Positions 56,019-64,000 of a DNA stretch of 64,000 nucleotides are shown piece by piece. How positions within the stretch are numbered: the first letter of the stretch is position 1; every line of letters begins with the position of its first letter. Source of the stretch: Sphingomonas aurantiaca (GTDB lineage Bacteria > Pseudomonadota > Alphaproteobacteria > Sphingomonadales > Sphingomonadaceae); assembly GCF_003050705.1 (NCBI RefSeq), contig NZ_QAOG01000002.1:186001-250000 (forward strand), read 5' to 3'. The notes beneath the pieces are model-generated. The model saw nothing but the letters and a program-made list of their open reading frames with translations, did not search any database and was not told where the DNA came from. The position numbers were made by a program, and so were the translations under genes.

Positions 56019-57824
56019 CTAGAACGCCGCGGATAGCCCGGCGAATGCCGTCACGCTGTCGCGATCGTCGCGCAGCGCGTACCCCGCGACACCCGCGCGA
56101 AGCGACAATTGTCCGGCGACCGTGCCGTCGACACCCATCGCATAGCTCATATAGTTGCGATCGGCGCGCTCGACCGTGCTCGTGAAGCTGATCGGGGCGC
56201 CGGTGGGCGTCATCGTCAGCGTGCGCGGGTCGTCGTCGAACTCACGCTCATAGCCGGCGCGCGCGAAGAAGCGCACCGGGGAGCCCGGTACCGTGTGAAT
56301 CACCGCGCCAAAACGGCCGGTCAGGCTCTCGATCTCCTGCCTGCCGAACGCGGCCGCGGTCGAGAGGCCGCCGGTCTCCGCATAGCCGGCGATACGGACG
56401 CGGTCATATTGTGCGGCGAGGTCGGGGCCGAAGGCTACGCCACCACGCGTGATCAGGTCGAACGCAGCGGTGATGCGGCCGGCGACGTACGTGCCGTCGG
56501 TTTCGCCGTCATGCGTGCGCAGGGCAGGTCCGAGCTGAACGCTGCGGCGGATATGGCGATAGTCGATCTCGCCATAGGTCCCGTCCGCGAGCAGGCGTAC
56601 CGGGCCAAGCTCGCCGCGCGCATAGCCGCTGACCGACCAGGCGCGCGGCTTGTAGGTGCCGGCGCCGGTCTTGAAATCGCCCGTGCCGTCCGAATAGCCG
56701 CCGGCGATGCCAACCCCGGATGCGTCCCCGATCGCGAGGTCGGCGCCCGCGGTGCCGCTGAAGCCCCGCTCGGTGACGCCGACTCGCTGCGCCGAAGTCC
56801 CGCTCGCATAATAATGATAGCCGGCACTGCCGAATACCGACAGCGCCTGGCCGTCGCGTTGCGCGCCGCCACGCTCTGCCGCTTCGATCAGGTCGCGCTG
56901 GCCGCGGAACATCGCCTGCGCGGCGTAACCGAGCCCGGCGATCTGGTCGGGGGCCTGGACGAGGCTGGCGATCGCCTGGCCCTGGATCCGCTGCGTCTTG
57001 CCTGACGGGTGGACGCTGTCGGCGAGGATATAGGTCTCGTTGGCGTCGGCCGAGACGAGCGTCGCGCGTGTGCAGGCCAGCGAGGAGGGCACCGTGCACG
57101 CGACGCCGGTGATGTTGGTGTAGCCATAGGTCGCAGGGCTCGCGACGAGCTCGCCGAACAGCCGGTCGGTATCGAAATACAGCGCGTTGACGTTCGCCGC
57201 CGCCAGTGCCGCGGCATAGGTCCGGTTGAACAGCTGCAACCCGGCCGCACCGCCCGACTGGACTGCGAGCGTCACGATCCGGCTCGCGCCCGCGGCCTGG
57301 AGCCGGCTGACCTGCGCCGCGAGCTGAGTCGCGGCGGTCGTCAGGATCGCGGTATTGGTGCTGCCCCCGGCCTGGAACGCGAAATAGTCGTTCCCGCCGC
57401 CCTGGATATAGACGAGATCGCGCGCGCCGAAGGTGCCGCCTGCGGCGAGGAAATTGGTGATCTGCGTCGTGACCGGGATCGACAGCGCGTTGGCAGCGGT
57501 CACGCGCGCACCGCCGACCGCATAGTTGGTGCCGCCCTTGCCGTAGACCGGATCGAGCGAGAGCCCGAGTCGCGCGGCGAGAACTTCGGGTGCGACCGGA
57601 TCGGGGTTGGTCGTGAAGCTGCCCGCATCGCGCGCCAGGCGCGGGTCGAGCGTCAGATAATAGCCGCCGTCGGCGAGGCTGTCGCCAAACACCACCATGC
57701 GGTTATAGGGTTCGCTGCCCGACGCGCTGGTTGCGTTGGTCGTCGTGCTGGCGGTCTGTGCGTGGCCCGGACTCGCGACGCTCAGCGCGGTCCCCAACAG
57801 CAACGCCGTATAGGTCGTCTTCAT
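56019..57824 (-). CDS. GDSL-type esterase autotransporter (EstA-like)
   Basis: 601 residues. Signal peptide (YTALLLGTALSVASPGHA), SGNH hydrolase passenger with the nucleophile in VVFGDSLADGG near 44-54, block III QGGGNDYF, and DSVHPSG with the catalytic Asp and His near 275. A C-terminal 12-strand autotransporter barrel starts around residue 320 and ends in the aromatic AAF. It would be surface-anchored and hydrolyse lipid esters. ATG at 57824 has GGGAGAGGG upstream. First chromosomal gene past the element. Confidence 0.9.
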   Translation of the reverse strand: MKTTYTALLLGTALSVASPGHAQTASTTTNATSASGSEPYNRMVVFGDSLADGGYYLTLDPRLARDAGSFTTNPDPVAPEVLAARLGLSLDPVYGKGGTNYAVGGARVTAANALSIPVTTQITNFLAAGGTFGARDLVYIQGGGNDYFAFQAGGSTNTAILTTAATQLAAQVSRLQAAGASRIVTLAVQSGGAAGLQLFNRTYAAALAAANVNALYFDTDRLFGELVASPATYGYTNITGVACTVPSSLACTRATLVSADANETYILADSVHPSGKTQRIQGQAIASLVQAPDQIAGLGYAAQAMFRGQRDLIEAAERGGAQRDGQALSVFGSAGYHYYASGTSAQRVGVTERGFSGTAGADLAIGDASGVGIAGGYSDGTGDFKTGAGTYKPRAWSVSGYARGELGPVRLLADGTYGEIDYRHIRRSVQLGPALRTHDGETDGTYVAGRITAAFDLITRGGVAFGPDLAAQYDRVRIAGYAETGGLSTAAAFGRQEIESLTGRFGAVIHTVPGSPVRFFARAGYEREFDDDPRTLTMTPTGAPISFTSTVERADRNYMSYAMGVDGTVAGQLSLRAGVAGYALRDDRDSVTAFAGLSAAF

Positions 57825-57928
57825 GATACCCTCTCCCTGGCGGCGAAGGATCACTGTCCTTCGCTCGCCGGGGAGTGTCGTAGGGCTTTACGATTGCGTC
57901 AATAGACTGAGTTTGGCCGTCAAACCGC

Positions 57929-58927
57929 TCAGACGAACAGTCCGACCAGCAGATACGTCCCCGCGCCGATCAGCCCGGCCGCGGGCAGCGTCAGCGTCCA
58001 GGCGACGACGATGTTGCTGGCGATGTTCCAGCGAACCGCGGACAAGCGCCGCGCGGCGCCAACGCCGACGATCGACCCGGTGATGGTGTGCGTCGACGAT
58101 ACCGGGATGCCCCAGAAGGTCGCGGCGAACAGCGTGATCGCGCCGCCGGTCTCCGCGCAGAAGCCCTGTGCCGGGGTGAGCCGCGTGATCTTCGAGCCCA
58201 TCGTGTGGACGATCCGCCAGCCACCCGACAGCGTGCCGAGCGCCATCGCCGCCTGGCACGACAGCACCACCCAGAGCGGCACGTGGAAGGTGCCGCCGAG
58301 CAGCCCCTGCGAATAGAGCAGCACCGCGATGATCCCCATCGTCTTCTGCGCGTCGTTGCCGCCGTGTCCGAGCGAGTAGAGCGCGGCGGAGATCAGCTGG
58401 AGCTTGCGGAACCGCTTGTCGACGCCGAGCGGGGTGAGCCTCAGGCTGGTCCAGGCGACGAGCAACACCAGCACGAGCGCAAGCATCAGGCCGATCGCGG
58501 GCGAGGCGAAGATCGCGACGACGGTCTTGATCACGCCGCTCCACACGATCGCACCGAAGCCGATCTTGGCGATGCCGGCCCCCAGCAGGCCACCGATCAG
58601 CGCATGGCTGCTGCTCGACGGGATGCCCAGCACCCAGGTGATGACGTTCCACGCGATCGCGCCCATCAGCGCGGCAAAGATCACCTGCGCATCGATGACA
58701 TGCGCCTGGACGATCCCGGTGCCGACGGTCTGCGCGACGTGCAGGCCGAAGACCGCGAACGCGATGAAGTTGAAGAAGGCGGCCCACAGGACGGCGTACT
58801 GCGGCTTGAGGACGCGCGTCGAGACGACGGTGGCGATCGAGTTCGCCGCGTCGTGCAGGCCGTTCAGGAAGTCGAACAGCAGCGCTATGCCGATCAGGCC
58901 GATGAGGAGGGGGAGGGAGAGGATCAT
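57929..58927 (-). CDS. pit: Inorganic phosphate transporter, PiT family
   Basis: 332 residues, about ten membrane segments. Both PiT signature repeats are present: FDFLNGLHDAANSIATVVST near the N-terminus, then GIPSSSSHALIGGLLG and GIPVSSTHTITGSIVG. It imports phosphate, usually as a metal-phosphate complex with protons. The DUF47 gene upstream is the usual partner; a family A palindrome lies between them. Confidence 0.93.
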   Translation of the reverse strand: MILSLPLLIGLIGIALLFDFLNGLHDAANSIATVVSTRVLKPQYAVLWAAFFNFIAFAVFGLHVAQTVGTGIVQAHVIDAQVIFAALMGAIAWNVITWVLGIPSSSSHALIGGLLGAGIAKIGFGAIVWSGVIKTVVAIFASPAIGLMLALVLVLLVAWTSLRLTPLGVDKRFRKLQLISAALYSLGHGGNDAQKTMGIIAVLLYSQGLLGGTFHVPLWVVLSCQAAMALGTLSGGWRIVHTMGSKITRLTPAQGFCAETGGAITLFAATFWGIPVSSTHTITGSIVGVGAARRLSAVRWNIASNIVVAWTLTLPAAGLIGAGTYLLVGLFV

Positions 58928-58970
58928 GCGGCTGCTGCCCTATCCGCTACCATGCCACCCCATCCTGTCT

Positions 58971-59053
58971 GTTCTCCCGCGAAGGCGGGAGCCCAGGGTA
59001 CCAAGCGGCGTGGTGGGTGGGATTCCTGGGCCCCCGCTTTCGCGGGGGAACGG
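58971..59053. repeat. REP-like palindrome, family A2 (pair)
   Basis: ttctcccgcgaaggcgggagcccaggg faces cctgggcccccgctttcgcgggggaa, each half a hairpin. It sits within the DUF47-pit gene pair and could weaken or stabilise the transcript there. Confidence 0.75.
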
Positions 59054-59092
59054 GAAGGGCGCGCACGATCCGTTGCACGCCCGCGAAGCAGC

Positions 59093-59740
59093 TCAAGCAT
59101 GGTCGATGACCAGCCCCTGGATTTCGTTCGCGACGTCTTCGAAGCGGTCGACGATCTTTTCCAGGCTGCTGTAGATTTCGCGGTTGATGATGAACGTCAT
59201 CGGGTCCGCGCTGATCTTCGAGGCCTGGAACAGCGCGCGCAGGCCGGTGTCGTGGATGTCGTCGGCATGCCCCTCGATCTGGATCAGCCGCGCGGTCAGG
59301 TCGTGCAACCGGCCCGCATTGGTGCCGAGCGAGCGGAGCAGCGGGATCGCCTCTGCGGTGATCCGCGCGGCCTCGACGATGATGCCCGCCATGTCGCGCA
59401 TCTGCGGTGAGAACTCGGTCACCTCGTACAGCGCGATCGCGTTGGCGGTGCCGTTCATCTGGTCAATCGCGTCGTCCATCACGCCGATCAGGTCGGTGAT
59501 CGCGCTGCGATCGAACGGCGTCACGAACACGCGGCGGACGTCCTGCAACACCTCGCGCGTGATATCGTCGGCCTCGTGCTCGCGCTTGACGATCTCGGCG
59601 ATCTGCCCCTCGATCGAGCCTTCGCCGTGGAGCAGCCGTGCGAGTGCATCGGCACCGGCGACCAGCGTCGCGGCATGCGCGTCGAACAGTTCGAAGAACC
59701 GTCCCTGCTTCGGCATCAGCGACTGGAACCAGCCCAGCAT
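59093..59740 (-). CDS. DUF47 (PhoU-like) phosphate transport accessory protein
   Basis: 215 residues, all helical, length typical of DUF47. MLGWFQSLMPKQGRFFELFDAHA opens the fold and EIVKREHEADDITREVLQDV carries the metal-site pattern E-x-x-x-D. These proteins accompany PiT transporters and regulate them. ATG at 59740 has AAGGAG 8 bp before it, the best ribosome site here, so independent initiation is very likely even though the frame is open further upstream. Confidence 0.88.
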   Translation of the reverse strand: MLGWFQSLMPKQGRFFELFDAHAATLVAGADALARLLHGEGSIEGQIAEIVKREHEADDITREVLQDVRRVFVTPFDRSAITDLIGVMDDAIDQMNGTANAIALYEVTEFSPQMRDMAGIIVEAARITAEAIPLLRSLGTNAGRLHDLTARLIQIEGHADDIHDTGLRALFQASKISADPMTFIINREIYSSLEKIVDRFEDVANEIQGLVIDHA

Positions 59741-60157
59741 CGGAATTCTCCTTTTCGCACTCGTGCGTACGACGGGTAAGATACGTTGCGCGAGCGTCGC
59801 CGGGATCGGCGGCTCGCGGAAAGCAGCGATAAGCGCCTTCAGGCCGGGCTCATTGACAGCCTCCGCCGCACGATCAAGCGTAAACCAGCGCGTGTCGCGT
59901 TGATGCCGCTCGGGCCAGTCGTCGAGTTGCTCGACAAAGGCGAGCGGGAACACCGTCACGATCATGTCGCGGTAGCGGCCGGTGCGACGCCGTTTGCGGT
60001 AGCCGAACTCGCCGACCGCGGTGGGGCAGGGGATCCCGCGAATCCCCGCTTCCTCATACGCTTCCTGCGCGGCGGCCTCGTGGCTGGCGAGCCCGACGAT
60101 GGGATTGCCCTTGGGGATCACCCAGCGACCGGTATCGCGTGAGGTGATCAGCATCAC
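59093..60157 (-). CDS. NUDIX hydrolase domain in frame with DUF47 (possible fusion product)
   Basis: From GTG at 60157 one frame reads without stop through a NUDIX domain into DUF47. The NUDIX part has RWVIPKGNPIVGLASHEAAAQEAYEEAG, the box with Gln for the usual Arg, and TVFPLAFV and TRWFTLDRAAE as later strands. Separate NUDIX genes normally end before DUF47. Here translation would give a 354-residue fusion, with the shorter DUF47 made from the internal start. Homology to NUDIX N-termini (RIIQQIAALPY) continues upstream of the GTG without an ordinary start codon; ATT at about 60211, with AAAGGA 5 bp before, is a candidate. Confidence 0.65.
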   Translation of the reverse strand: MMLITSRDTGRWVIPKGNPIVGLASHEAAAQEAYEEAGIRGIPCPTAVGEFGYRKRRRTGRYRDMIVTVFPLAFVEQLDDWPERHQRDTRWFTLDRAAEAVNEPGLKALIAAFREPPIPATLAQRILPVVRTSAKRRIPMLGWFQSLMPKQGRFFELFDAHAATLVAGADALARLLHGEGSIEGQIAEIVKREHEADDITREVLQDVRRVFVTPFDRSAITDLIGVMDDAIDQMNGTANAIALYEVTEFSPQMRDMAGIIVEAARITAEAIPLLRSLGTNAGRLHDLTARLIQIEGHADDIHDTGLRALFQASKISADPMTFIINREIYSSLEKIVDRFEDVANEIQGLVIDHA

Positions 60158-60405
60158 GCGGGCATGGCCGTCGCTGTCGATGATGTAGGGAAGTGCCGCG
60201 ATCTGCTGGATAATTCTGATCCTTTGCCCCGTGGATTCGCGGCGATTCGCGCGAGCTTATACGGCAGGACGGGGCAGGAACAGGGGGCGGCGGGGGGCTT
60301 TGGCGCGGCGTCCGGCGCGGTGATTCCGTCCCATTCCCGGACGGCGCCGGCTTAACCACTTTTGGCGCTGGTCGATTTAGTAAACGCGGCGTTAACGTTT
60401 GCATC

Positions 60406-60570
60406 ATGACCAGACGCCTAGTCCTCACCAACGAAGCCGCTCGCCATCCGCTACGCCGCGCATTGCCGCCGCCCGTGACCGCGAAGCCGAGCGACGACGA
60501 TCACGACATCAAGCTGTTTCTGCTGAGCTTCGCTGCGTTCTTTACCTGCTTCTACAGCTTCTTTCTCTGA
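60406..60570 (+). CDS. Small membrane protein of unknown function (54 aa)
   Basis: Begins MTRRLVLTNEAARHPLRRAL, continues with a proline-rich then acidic linker (DDDHD), and ends in a hydrophobic helix FLLSFAAFFTCFYSFFL at the very C-terminus, so it would be tail-anchored. No family was recognised. Codon use is normal for the chromosome. It is flanked by the divergent NUDIX-DUF47 gene and the convergent MFS gene. Confidence 0.55.
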   Translation: MTRRLVLTNEAARHPLRRALPPPVTAKPSDDDHDIKLFLLSFAAFFTCFYSFFL

Positions 60571-60609
60571 GCGCAGGCGGTCGGTCGGCCGCCTCACTTC
60601 GCAATCCGC

Positions 60610-61935
60610 CTAGTGGTGAAGCCCTGGCAGGCATCCATTCGCGTCGTCGTCGCAGGCAAGGTGCAGCTTCTGTGCCAGCCAGGCCGAGACGAGGCACATC
60701 GCAGCGACCAGGAACAGCATGTTCTCCGGCGTCACGCCCAGCGCAGTGATGCCGATGACCAGGATCGAGCCGATCGTCATCGCGCCCGAATTGACCACGT
60801 TGTTCGCCGCCACCGTCCGCGCAGTCTGGTCGCGTTCGACCGTCGTCGTCAGGAACGCGTAGAGCGGCACCACGAACATCCCGCCGGTGATCGCGATAGC
60901 CAGCAGCGTCGCCAGCACGGGTATCGCGCCTGGCTGGCGGATGAACCCCGCCCAGTCGTAGAACTGCCCCGGCGGCGCAGGCGTCCAGTTGCGCGCGAGG
61001 AACGAGAACAGCACGACGAAGCCACCCATCGCGATGACCGACGCGGGTGAGAACTTCGCCGAGATGCGCCCGCGCAGCATCGAGTTGATGACCACCGATC
61101 CGATCGCGACCCCGACCGAGAAGACCGCGATCACGAAGCTCGCGACTCGCTCGTCGGCGGTGAGCACGTTCTTCACCAGCGGCGGGAACACGATGATCAG
61201 CACCGCGCCGATCGTCCAGAAGAAGCTGATCGCAATGATCGCGAGGAACAGCCGCGGAATGTGCAGCGTGGCGCTGATCAACCGCCACGACGCGGTGAAC
61301 GGGTTGTAGTCGAGCTTCAGCGGCGGCCCCTCGCGCGGCGCGGGTGGGACCTGGCGGCCGGAGAACCAGCCGATCACCGCGACGATCAGTACGCTGGCGG
61401 CGGCACCCTCGATCGGGATCCAGCCCGCGGTCACGGTGCCCAGCAGGATCGCGAGATAGGTGCCCGCCTCGACCAGTCCGGTGCCGCCGAGCACGTCGCC
61501 TGGGGCCAGATGCTGCGGCAGGATCGCGTATTTGATCGGGCCGAAAAAGGTCGAATGGACGCCGAGGCACAGTACCGCGCCGAGCATCAGCCCGATCCCG
61601 AGGCTCGGGTGGCCCGCGCGCGCGACCATCAGGCCGGTCGCGCCGAGCAGCATGATGCCGATCTCGACCGTCTTTACGATCCGGATGATTCGCGCCTTGT
61701 CGTGGCTGTCCGCCAATTGCCCCGCGAGCGCGGACAGCAGGAAGAATGGCAGGATGCCGAGCCCTGTCGCCAACGCGTTGAAATTGGCCTCCATCTTCGG
61801 ATCGTTGAAGACGGCATAGGTGGCGAACAGGACCATCGAGGTCTTGAACAGGTTATCGTTGAACGCACCGAGAAACTGCGTCGTGAACAGGGGCAGGAAG
61901 CGACGTTGCTTCAGCAACCCAAGGGCATTGAGCAT
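60610..61935 (-). CDS. MFS transporter, LplT-like
   Basis: 441 residues, twelve membrane segments. The N-terminus LLKQRRFLPLFTTQFLGAFNDNLFKT and STFFGPIKYAILPQHL are typical of the LplT branch, which flips lysophospholipids across the inner membrane. The usual acyltransferase partner (Aas) is not adjacent. The ligand is inferred from family only. Confidence 0.82.
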   Translation of the reverse strand: MLNALGLLKQRRFLPLFTTQFLGAFNDNLFKTSMVLFATYAVFNDPKMEANFNALATGLGILPFFLLSALAGQLADSHDKARIIRIVKTVEIGIMLLGATGLMVARAGHPSLGIGLMLGAVLCLGVHSTFFGPIKYAILPQHLAPGDVLGGTGLVEAGTYLAILLGTVTAGWIPIEGAAASVLIVAVIGWFSGRQVPPAPREGPPLKLDYNPFTASWRLISATLHIPRLFLAIIAISFFWTIGAVLIIVFPPLVKNVLTADERVASFVIAVFSVGVAIGSVVINSMLRGRISAKFSPASVIAMGGFVVLFSFLARNWTPAPPGQFYDWAGFIRQPGAIPVLATLLAIAITGGMFVVPLYAFLTTTVERDQTARTVAANNVVNSGAMTIGSILVIGITALGVTPENMLFLVAAMCLVSAWLAQKLHLACDDDANGCLPGLHH

Positions 61936-62050
61936 GACGAGAAATAGCCCTGATCGTTGCGAAAATACGCGAAACCCTTAGCCCAGCGTCATCGTCGCGC
62001 CAACGCTTAAACCGGTTTCGCCCCGCGACCGACCGGTATAGAGGTGGTGG

Positions 62051-62602
62051 GTGCTAAGCTTGCCTAACCTCCTGACATTGTCGCGGATCGTCGCGGTGCC
62101 CCTGCTGGTCTGGTTCCTGTGGTGGCCCGACTGGGAGGCGGGCTATGGCATCGCCTTCGTGCTCTACTGCCTGATGGGCATCACCGACTATTTCGACGGC
62201 TATCTCGCGCGGTCGAGCGGCGCGGTGTCGCGGCTCGGGATTTTCCTCGATCCGATCGCGGACAAGATCATGGTCGCCGCGGTGATTCTGATCCTGGTGG
62301 GCACGCGCGATATTCCCGGTGTCCACGTGATCGCCGCGCTAGTGATCCTGCTGCGCGAGATCGCGGTGTCGGGTTTGCGCGAGTTCCTGGCGCAGGTGCA
62401 GGTGTCGGTGCCCGTGTCGCAACTGGCGAAGTGGAAGACGACGCTGCAACTCGTGTCGCTTGGCGGAATCATTCTCGGCGGTGCGGTGCCCGATATGGCA
62501 TGGGTGCATAATGTCGGCATCGTCGCGCTTTGGGGCGCGGCCGTTCTTACCGTACTGACCGGATGGGATTATCTCCGCGTCGGCCTGAAGCACATGGACT
62601 GA
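62051..62602 (+). CDS. pgsA: CDP-diacylglycerol-glycerol-3-phosphate 3-phosphatidyltransferase
   Basis: 183 residues. The CDP-alcohol phosphotransferase motif D-x2-DG-x2-AR-x8-G-x3-D-x3-D is complete (DYFDGYLAR near 49-57 then GIFLDPIADK). It makes phosphatidylglycerophosphate in the inner membrane. GTG at 62051 is the start, since homology (LSLPNLLTLSR) begins there. moaD follows 2 bp later. Confidence 0.92.
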   Translation: MLSLPNLLTLSRIVAVPLLVWFLWWPDWEAGYGIAFVLYCLMGITDYFDGYLARSSGAVSRLGIFLDPIADKIMVAAVILILVGTRDIPGVHVIAALVILLREIAVSGLREFLAQVQVSVPVSQLAKWKTTLQLVSLGGIILGGAVPDMAWVHNVGIVALWGAAVLTVLTGWDYLRVGLKHMD

Positions 62603-62604
62603 GC

Positions 62605-62862
62605 ATGACGATACGGATGGTGTATTTCGCCTGGGTCCGCGAGCGGATCGGCACGGGCGAGGAAACGATCGACCCGCCCGCCAGCGTCGTGACGGTGGCC
62701 GACTTGATCGACTGGCTCGCCAAGACTAGCGCGCCGCACGCCGAAGCATTCGAGAACCGCGCGCGCTTGCGGGCGGCGATCGATCAGGATTTCGTCGCGC
62801 TCGATACGCCGATCGGTGCGGCGCAGGAAATTGCGATATTTCCCCCGGTGACCGGCGGATGA
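62605..62862 (+). CDS. moaD: Molybdopterin synthase small subunit
   Basis: 85 residues with a ubiquitin fold. It ends IFPPVTGG; the C-terminal Gly-Gly is the thiocarboxylate carrier. FAWVRERIGTGEETI is the usual first strand region. The stop overlaps the moaE start (ATGA). Confidence 0.9.
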   Translation: MTIRMVYFAWVRERIGTGEETIDPPASVVTVADLIDWLAKTSAPHAEAFENRARLRAAIDQDFVALDTPIGAAQEIAIFPPVTGG

Positions 62863-63296
62863 TCCACATCTCTGTCCAGCAGTCCGCGATCGACATCGCG
62901 ACGGAAATGGCTCGCGCCGAGGCGGCGGGCGCAGGTGCAGTCGCGACCTTTACCGGTTTGGTGCGTGCGGACGACGGCGTGGGTACGCTTGAGCTCGAAC
63001 ATTATCCCGGCGCGACCGAGGCGGCTTTGCTCAAGGTTGCGGAGGGGGCGGTCGCACGCTGGACGCTGTCAGCGGCGATCATCGTTCACCGGGTCGGACC
63101 TATGCATCCGGGAGAGCGGATCGTCTTCGTCGCGGCGACTGCGGCGCATCGCGGCGCTGCCCTGGAGGCATGTGCATATCTGATCGATCGGCTGAAGACC
63201 GACGCGCCATTCTGGAAGCGCGAAACTCGCGGGGATGCGTCCAGCTGGGTTGAGGCGCGGGATAACGATCACGCTGCCGCCGCCCGCTGGGAATAG
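62859..63296 (+). CDS. moaE: Molybdopterin synthase catalytic subunit
   Basis: 145 residues. FTGLVRADDGVGTLELEHYPGATEAAL near the start, the HRVGPMHPGERIV segment and the active-site lysine region RLKTDAPFWKRE are conserved. With MoaD it inserts sulfur into precursor Z. pgsA, moaD and moaE form one operon. Confidence 0.94.
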   Translation: MIHISVQQSAIDIATEMARAEAAGAGAVATFTGLVRADDGVGTLELEHYPGATEAALLKVAEGAVARWTLSAAIIVHRVGPMHPGERIVFVAATAAHRGAALEACAYLIDRLKTDAPFWKRETRGDASSWVEARDNDHAAAARWE

Positions 63297-63319
63297 GCGG
63301 TAAGTTTAACCAGGAGTTG

Positions 63320-63372
63320 GGCTCCCGCGAAGCCGGAAGTCCAGACTGGATCCCCGCCTTCGCGGGGAAACA
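63320..63372. repeat. REP-like palindrome, family A2 (pair)
   Basis: gctcccgcgaagccggaagtccag (a degenerate half) faces tggatccccgccttcgcggggaaaca. It lies between convergent moaE and the fasciclin gene. Confidence 0.7.
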
Positions 63373-63379
63373 GGGCAAT

Positions 63380-63413
63380 GCGGGCCGCGCTCTCCGTGGA
63401 GGTCGCGGCCCGC
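63380..63413 (-). terminator. GC-rich hairpin after the fasciclin gene
   Basis: GCGGGCCGCG pairs exactly with CGCGGCCCGC around a 14-nt loop, ending 7 bp from the fasciclin stop. The following minus-strand bases are not T-rich, so termination is inferred from position. Confidence 0.5.
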
Positions 63414-63420
63414 GATCGCG

Positions 63421-64000
63421 TTAGCCGAGCTTCGGAACGCTCATGCCGTTGGTCAGGTGGACGACGCCGTTCGTCTCCTTGATGTCGGCCGTATCGACGT
63501 ACGCCTTGATCCCGGCGGTATCGGTTAGCTCGATGTTGCCGTTCGGACCGACCGACGCGATCAGGGGCTGGCCGGCGAGCGTGGTCAGCATGGCCTTGCC
63601 ACCGCCCGCGGTGATCTGCGCCTTCAGCTGCTCGGACGTGATGGCACCGGCGACGACGTGATACTTGATGATCGTCGCCAGCGTCGGCGCCGACTCAGGC
63701 TTCAGCAACGTGTCGAGCGCGCCGGCGGGCAGACGTGTGAACGCCTCGTCGCTGGGGGCGAACACGGTGTAGGGGCCGGGGCCTGCGAGCGTAGTCTGCA
63801 GCTTTGCCGCGGTCACCAGCTTCGTCAGCGTCGCGCGGTTCGGCAGCGTCGGCAGTGCGGCGGCGATCGTAGTCGTCGGCGCGGCGGTCGGCGCTGCTGG
63901 AGCGGCGGCTGCGGGCGCCGCCGGGGCCGCCTGCGCCGTACGCGCAGCGGTCGTCTCGACGGGGGCCGTCTGTGCGACCGCGCCGGTGGCAAAGACCATG
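63421..64000 (-). CDS. Fasciclin (FAS1) domain protein, 5' end cut by window edge
   Basis: At least 192 residues visible. The tail of a signal peptide (FATGAVAQ) is followed by an Ala/Thr/Pro linker and one FAS1 domain: LTKLVTAAKLQTTLAGPGPYTVFAPSDEAFTRLPAG, then IIKYHVVAGAI and NGVVHLTNGM at the end. Secreted FAS1 proteins mediate adhesion or bind small hydrophobic ligands. An ATG is at 63999, but the signal peptide is incomplete there, so the true start lies beyond the window. Confidence 0.88.
   Translation of the reverse strand, partial: MVFATGAVAQTAPVETTAARTAQAAPAAPAAAAPAAPTAAPTTTIAAALPTLPNRATLTKLVTAAKLQTTLAGPGPYTVFAPSDEAFTRLPAGALDTLLKPESAPTLATIIKYHVVAGAITSEQLKAQITAGGGKAMLTTLAGQPLIASVGPNGNIELTDTAGIKAYVDTADIKETNGVVHLTNGMSVPKLG

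Overview
The window is 64 kb of a GC-rich alphaproteobacterial chromosome, most likely Sphingomonas or a close relative in the Sphingomonadaceae. The supports are small families typical of the group (DUF1476/zeta ATPase inhibitor next to BolA and a CGFS glutaredoxin, DUF5076, the FYDLN/TIGR02300 acidic zinc-ribbon protein), a GTTC-N7-GTTC LexA box before recA, high-GC codon use, and many short extragenic palindromes. No rRNA, CRISPR array or transposase was seen.

Layout. 0-8 kb: methionine aminopeptidase (cut by the left edge), a CinA-type protein, a HIRAN protein, a small secreted protein with a clear terminator, a Ser/Thr phosphatase, an M48 protease and a nucleotide-sugar group (wecC-wecB, divergent galU). 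8-17 kb: moaB, lytic transglycosylase and uracil-DNA glycosylase as one minus-strand operon, then ETF-quinone oxidoreductase, a TPR protein, ispE and recA. 17-27 kb: methyltransferase, GST, dicarboxylate symporter, M24 peptidase, alaS, a TPP enzyme and an SMP-30 lactonase. 27-38.5 kb: a CoA-transferase operon whose two subunits are separated by an acid phosphatase and a DUF5076 gene; leuC, a 34-residue gene and leuD in ATGA-type overlaps; a quinone reductase; DUF1476-bolA-grxD; an MBL hydrolase; DUF4230; nadA. 38.5-48.5 kb: nadC, RNase T2, DUF4112, a peptide-type binding lipoprotein abutting tRNA-Leu(UAA), ihfB-rpsA, SemiSWEET, cmk-aroA, and tRNA-Ala(GGC).

48.5-55.9 kb is an integrative element in the 3' end of tRNA-Ala. 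It is bounded by 23-bp direct repeats, carries a tyrosine integrase beside the tRNA, has candidate integrase arm sites at both ends, and holds a four-gene operon of unrecognised proteins, a serine recombinase, two unrecognised membrane proteins and a gene-poor stretch of about 1 kb. That stretch contains at least six closely spaced inverted repeats (52981-53350), one of which pairs fully only as plus-strand RNA. This is the best candidate here for an undescribed system.

55.9-64 kb: a GDSL autotransporter esterase, a phosphate transporter (pit) with its DUF47 partner, which is in frame with an upstream NUDIX domain, an LplT-like MFS transporter, pgsA-moaD-moaE and a fasciclin protein cut by the right edge.

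Three families of extragenic palindromes are scattered between genes. One copy appears to have become the hydrophobic part of a lipoprotein signal peptide (28.5 kb). Several genes have no ordinary start codon where their homology or signal peptide begins (13.1, 42.9 and 60.2 kb).
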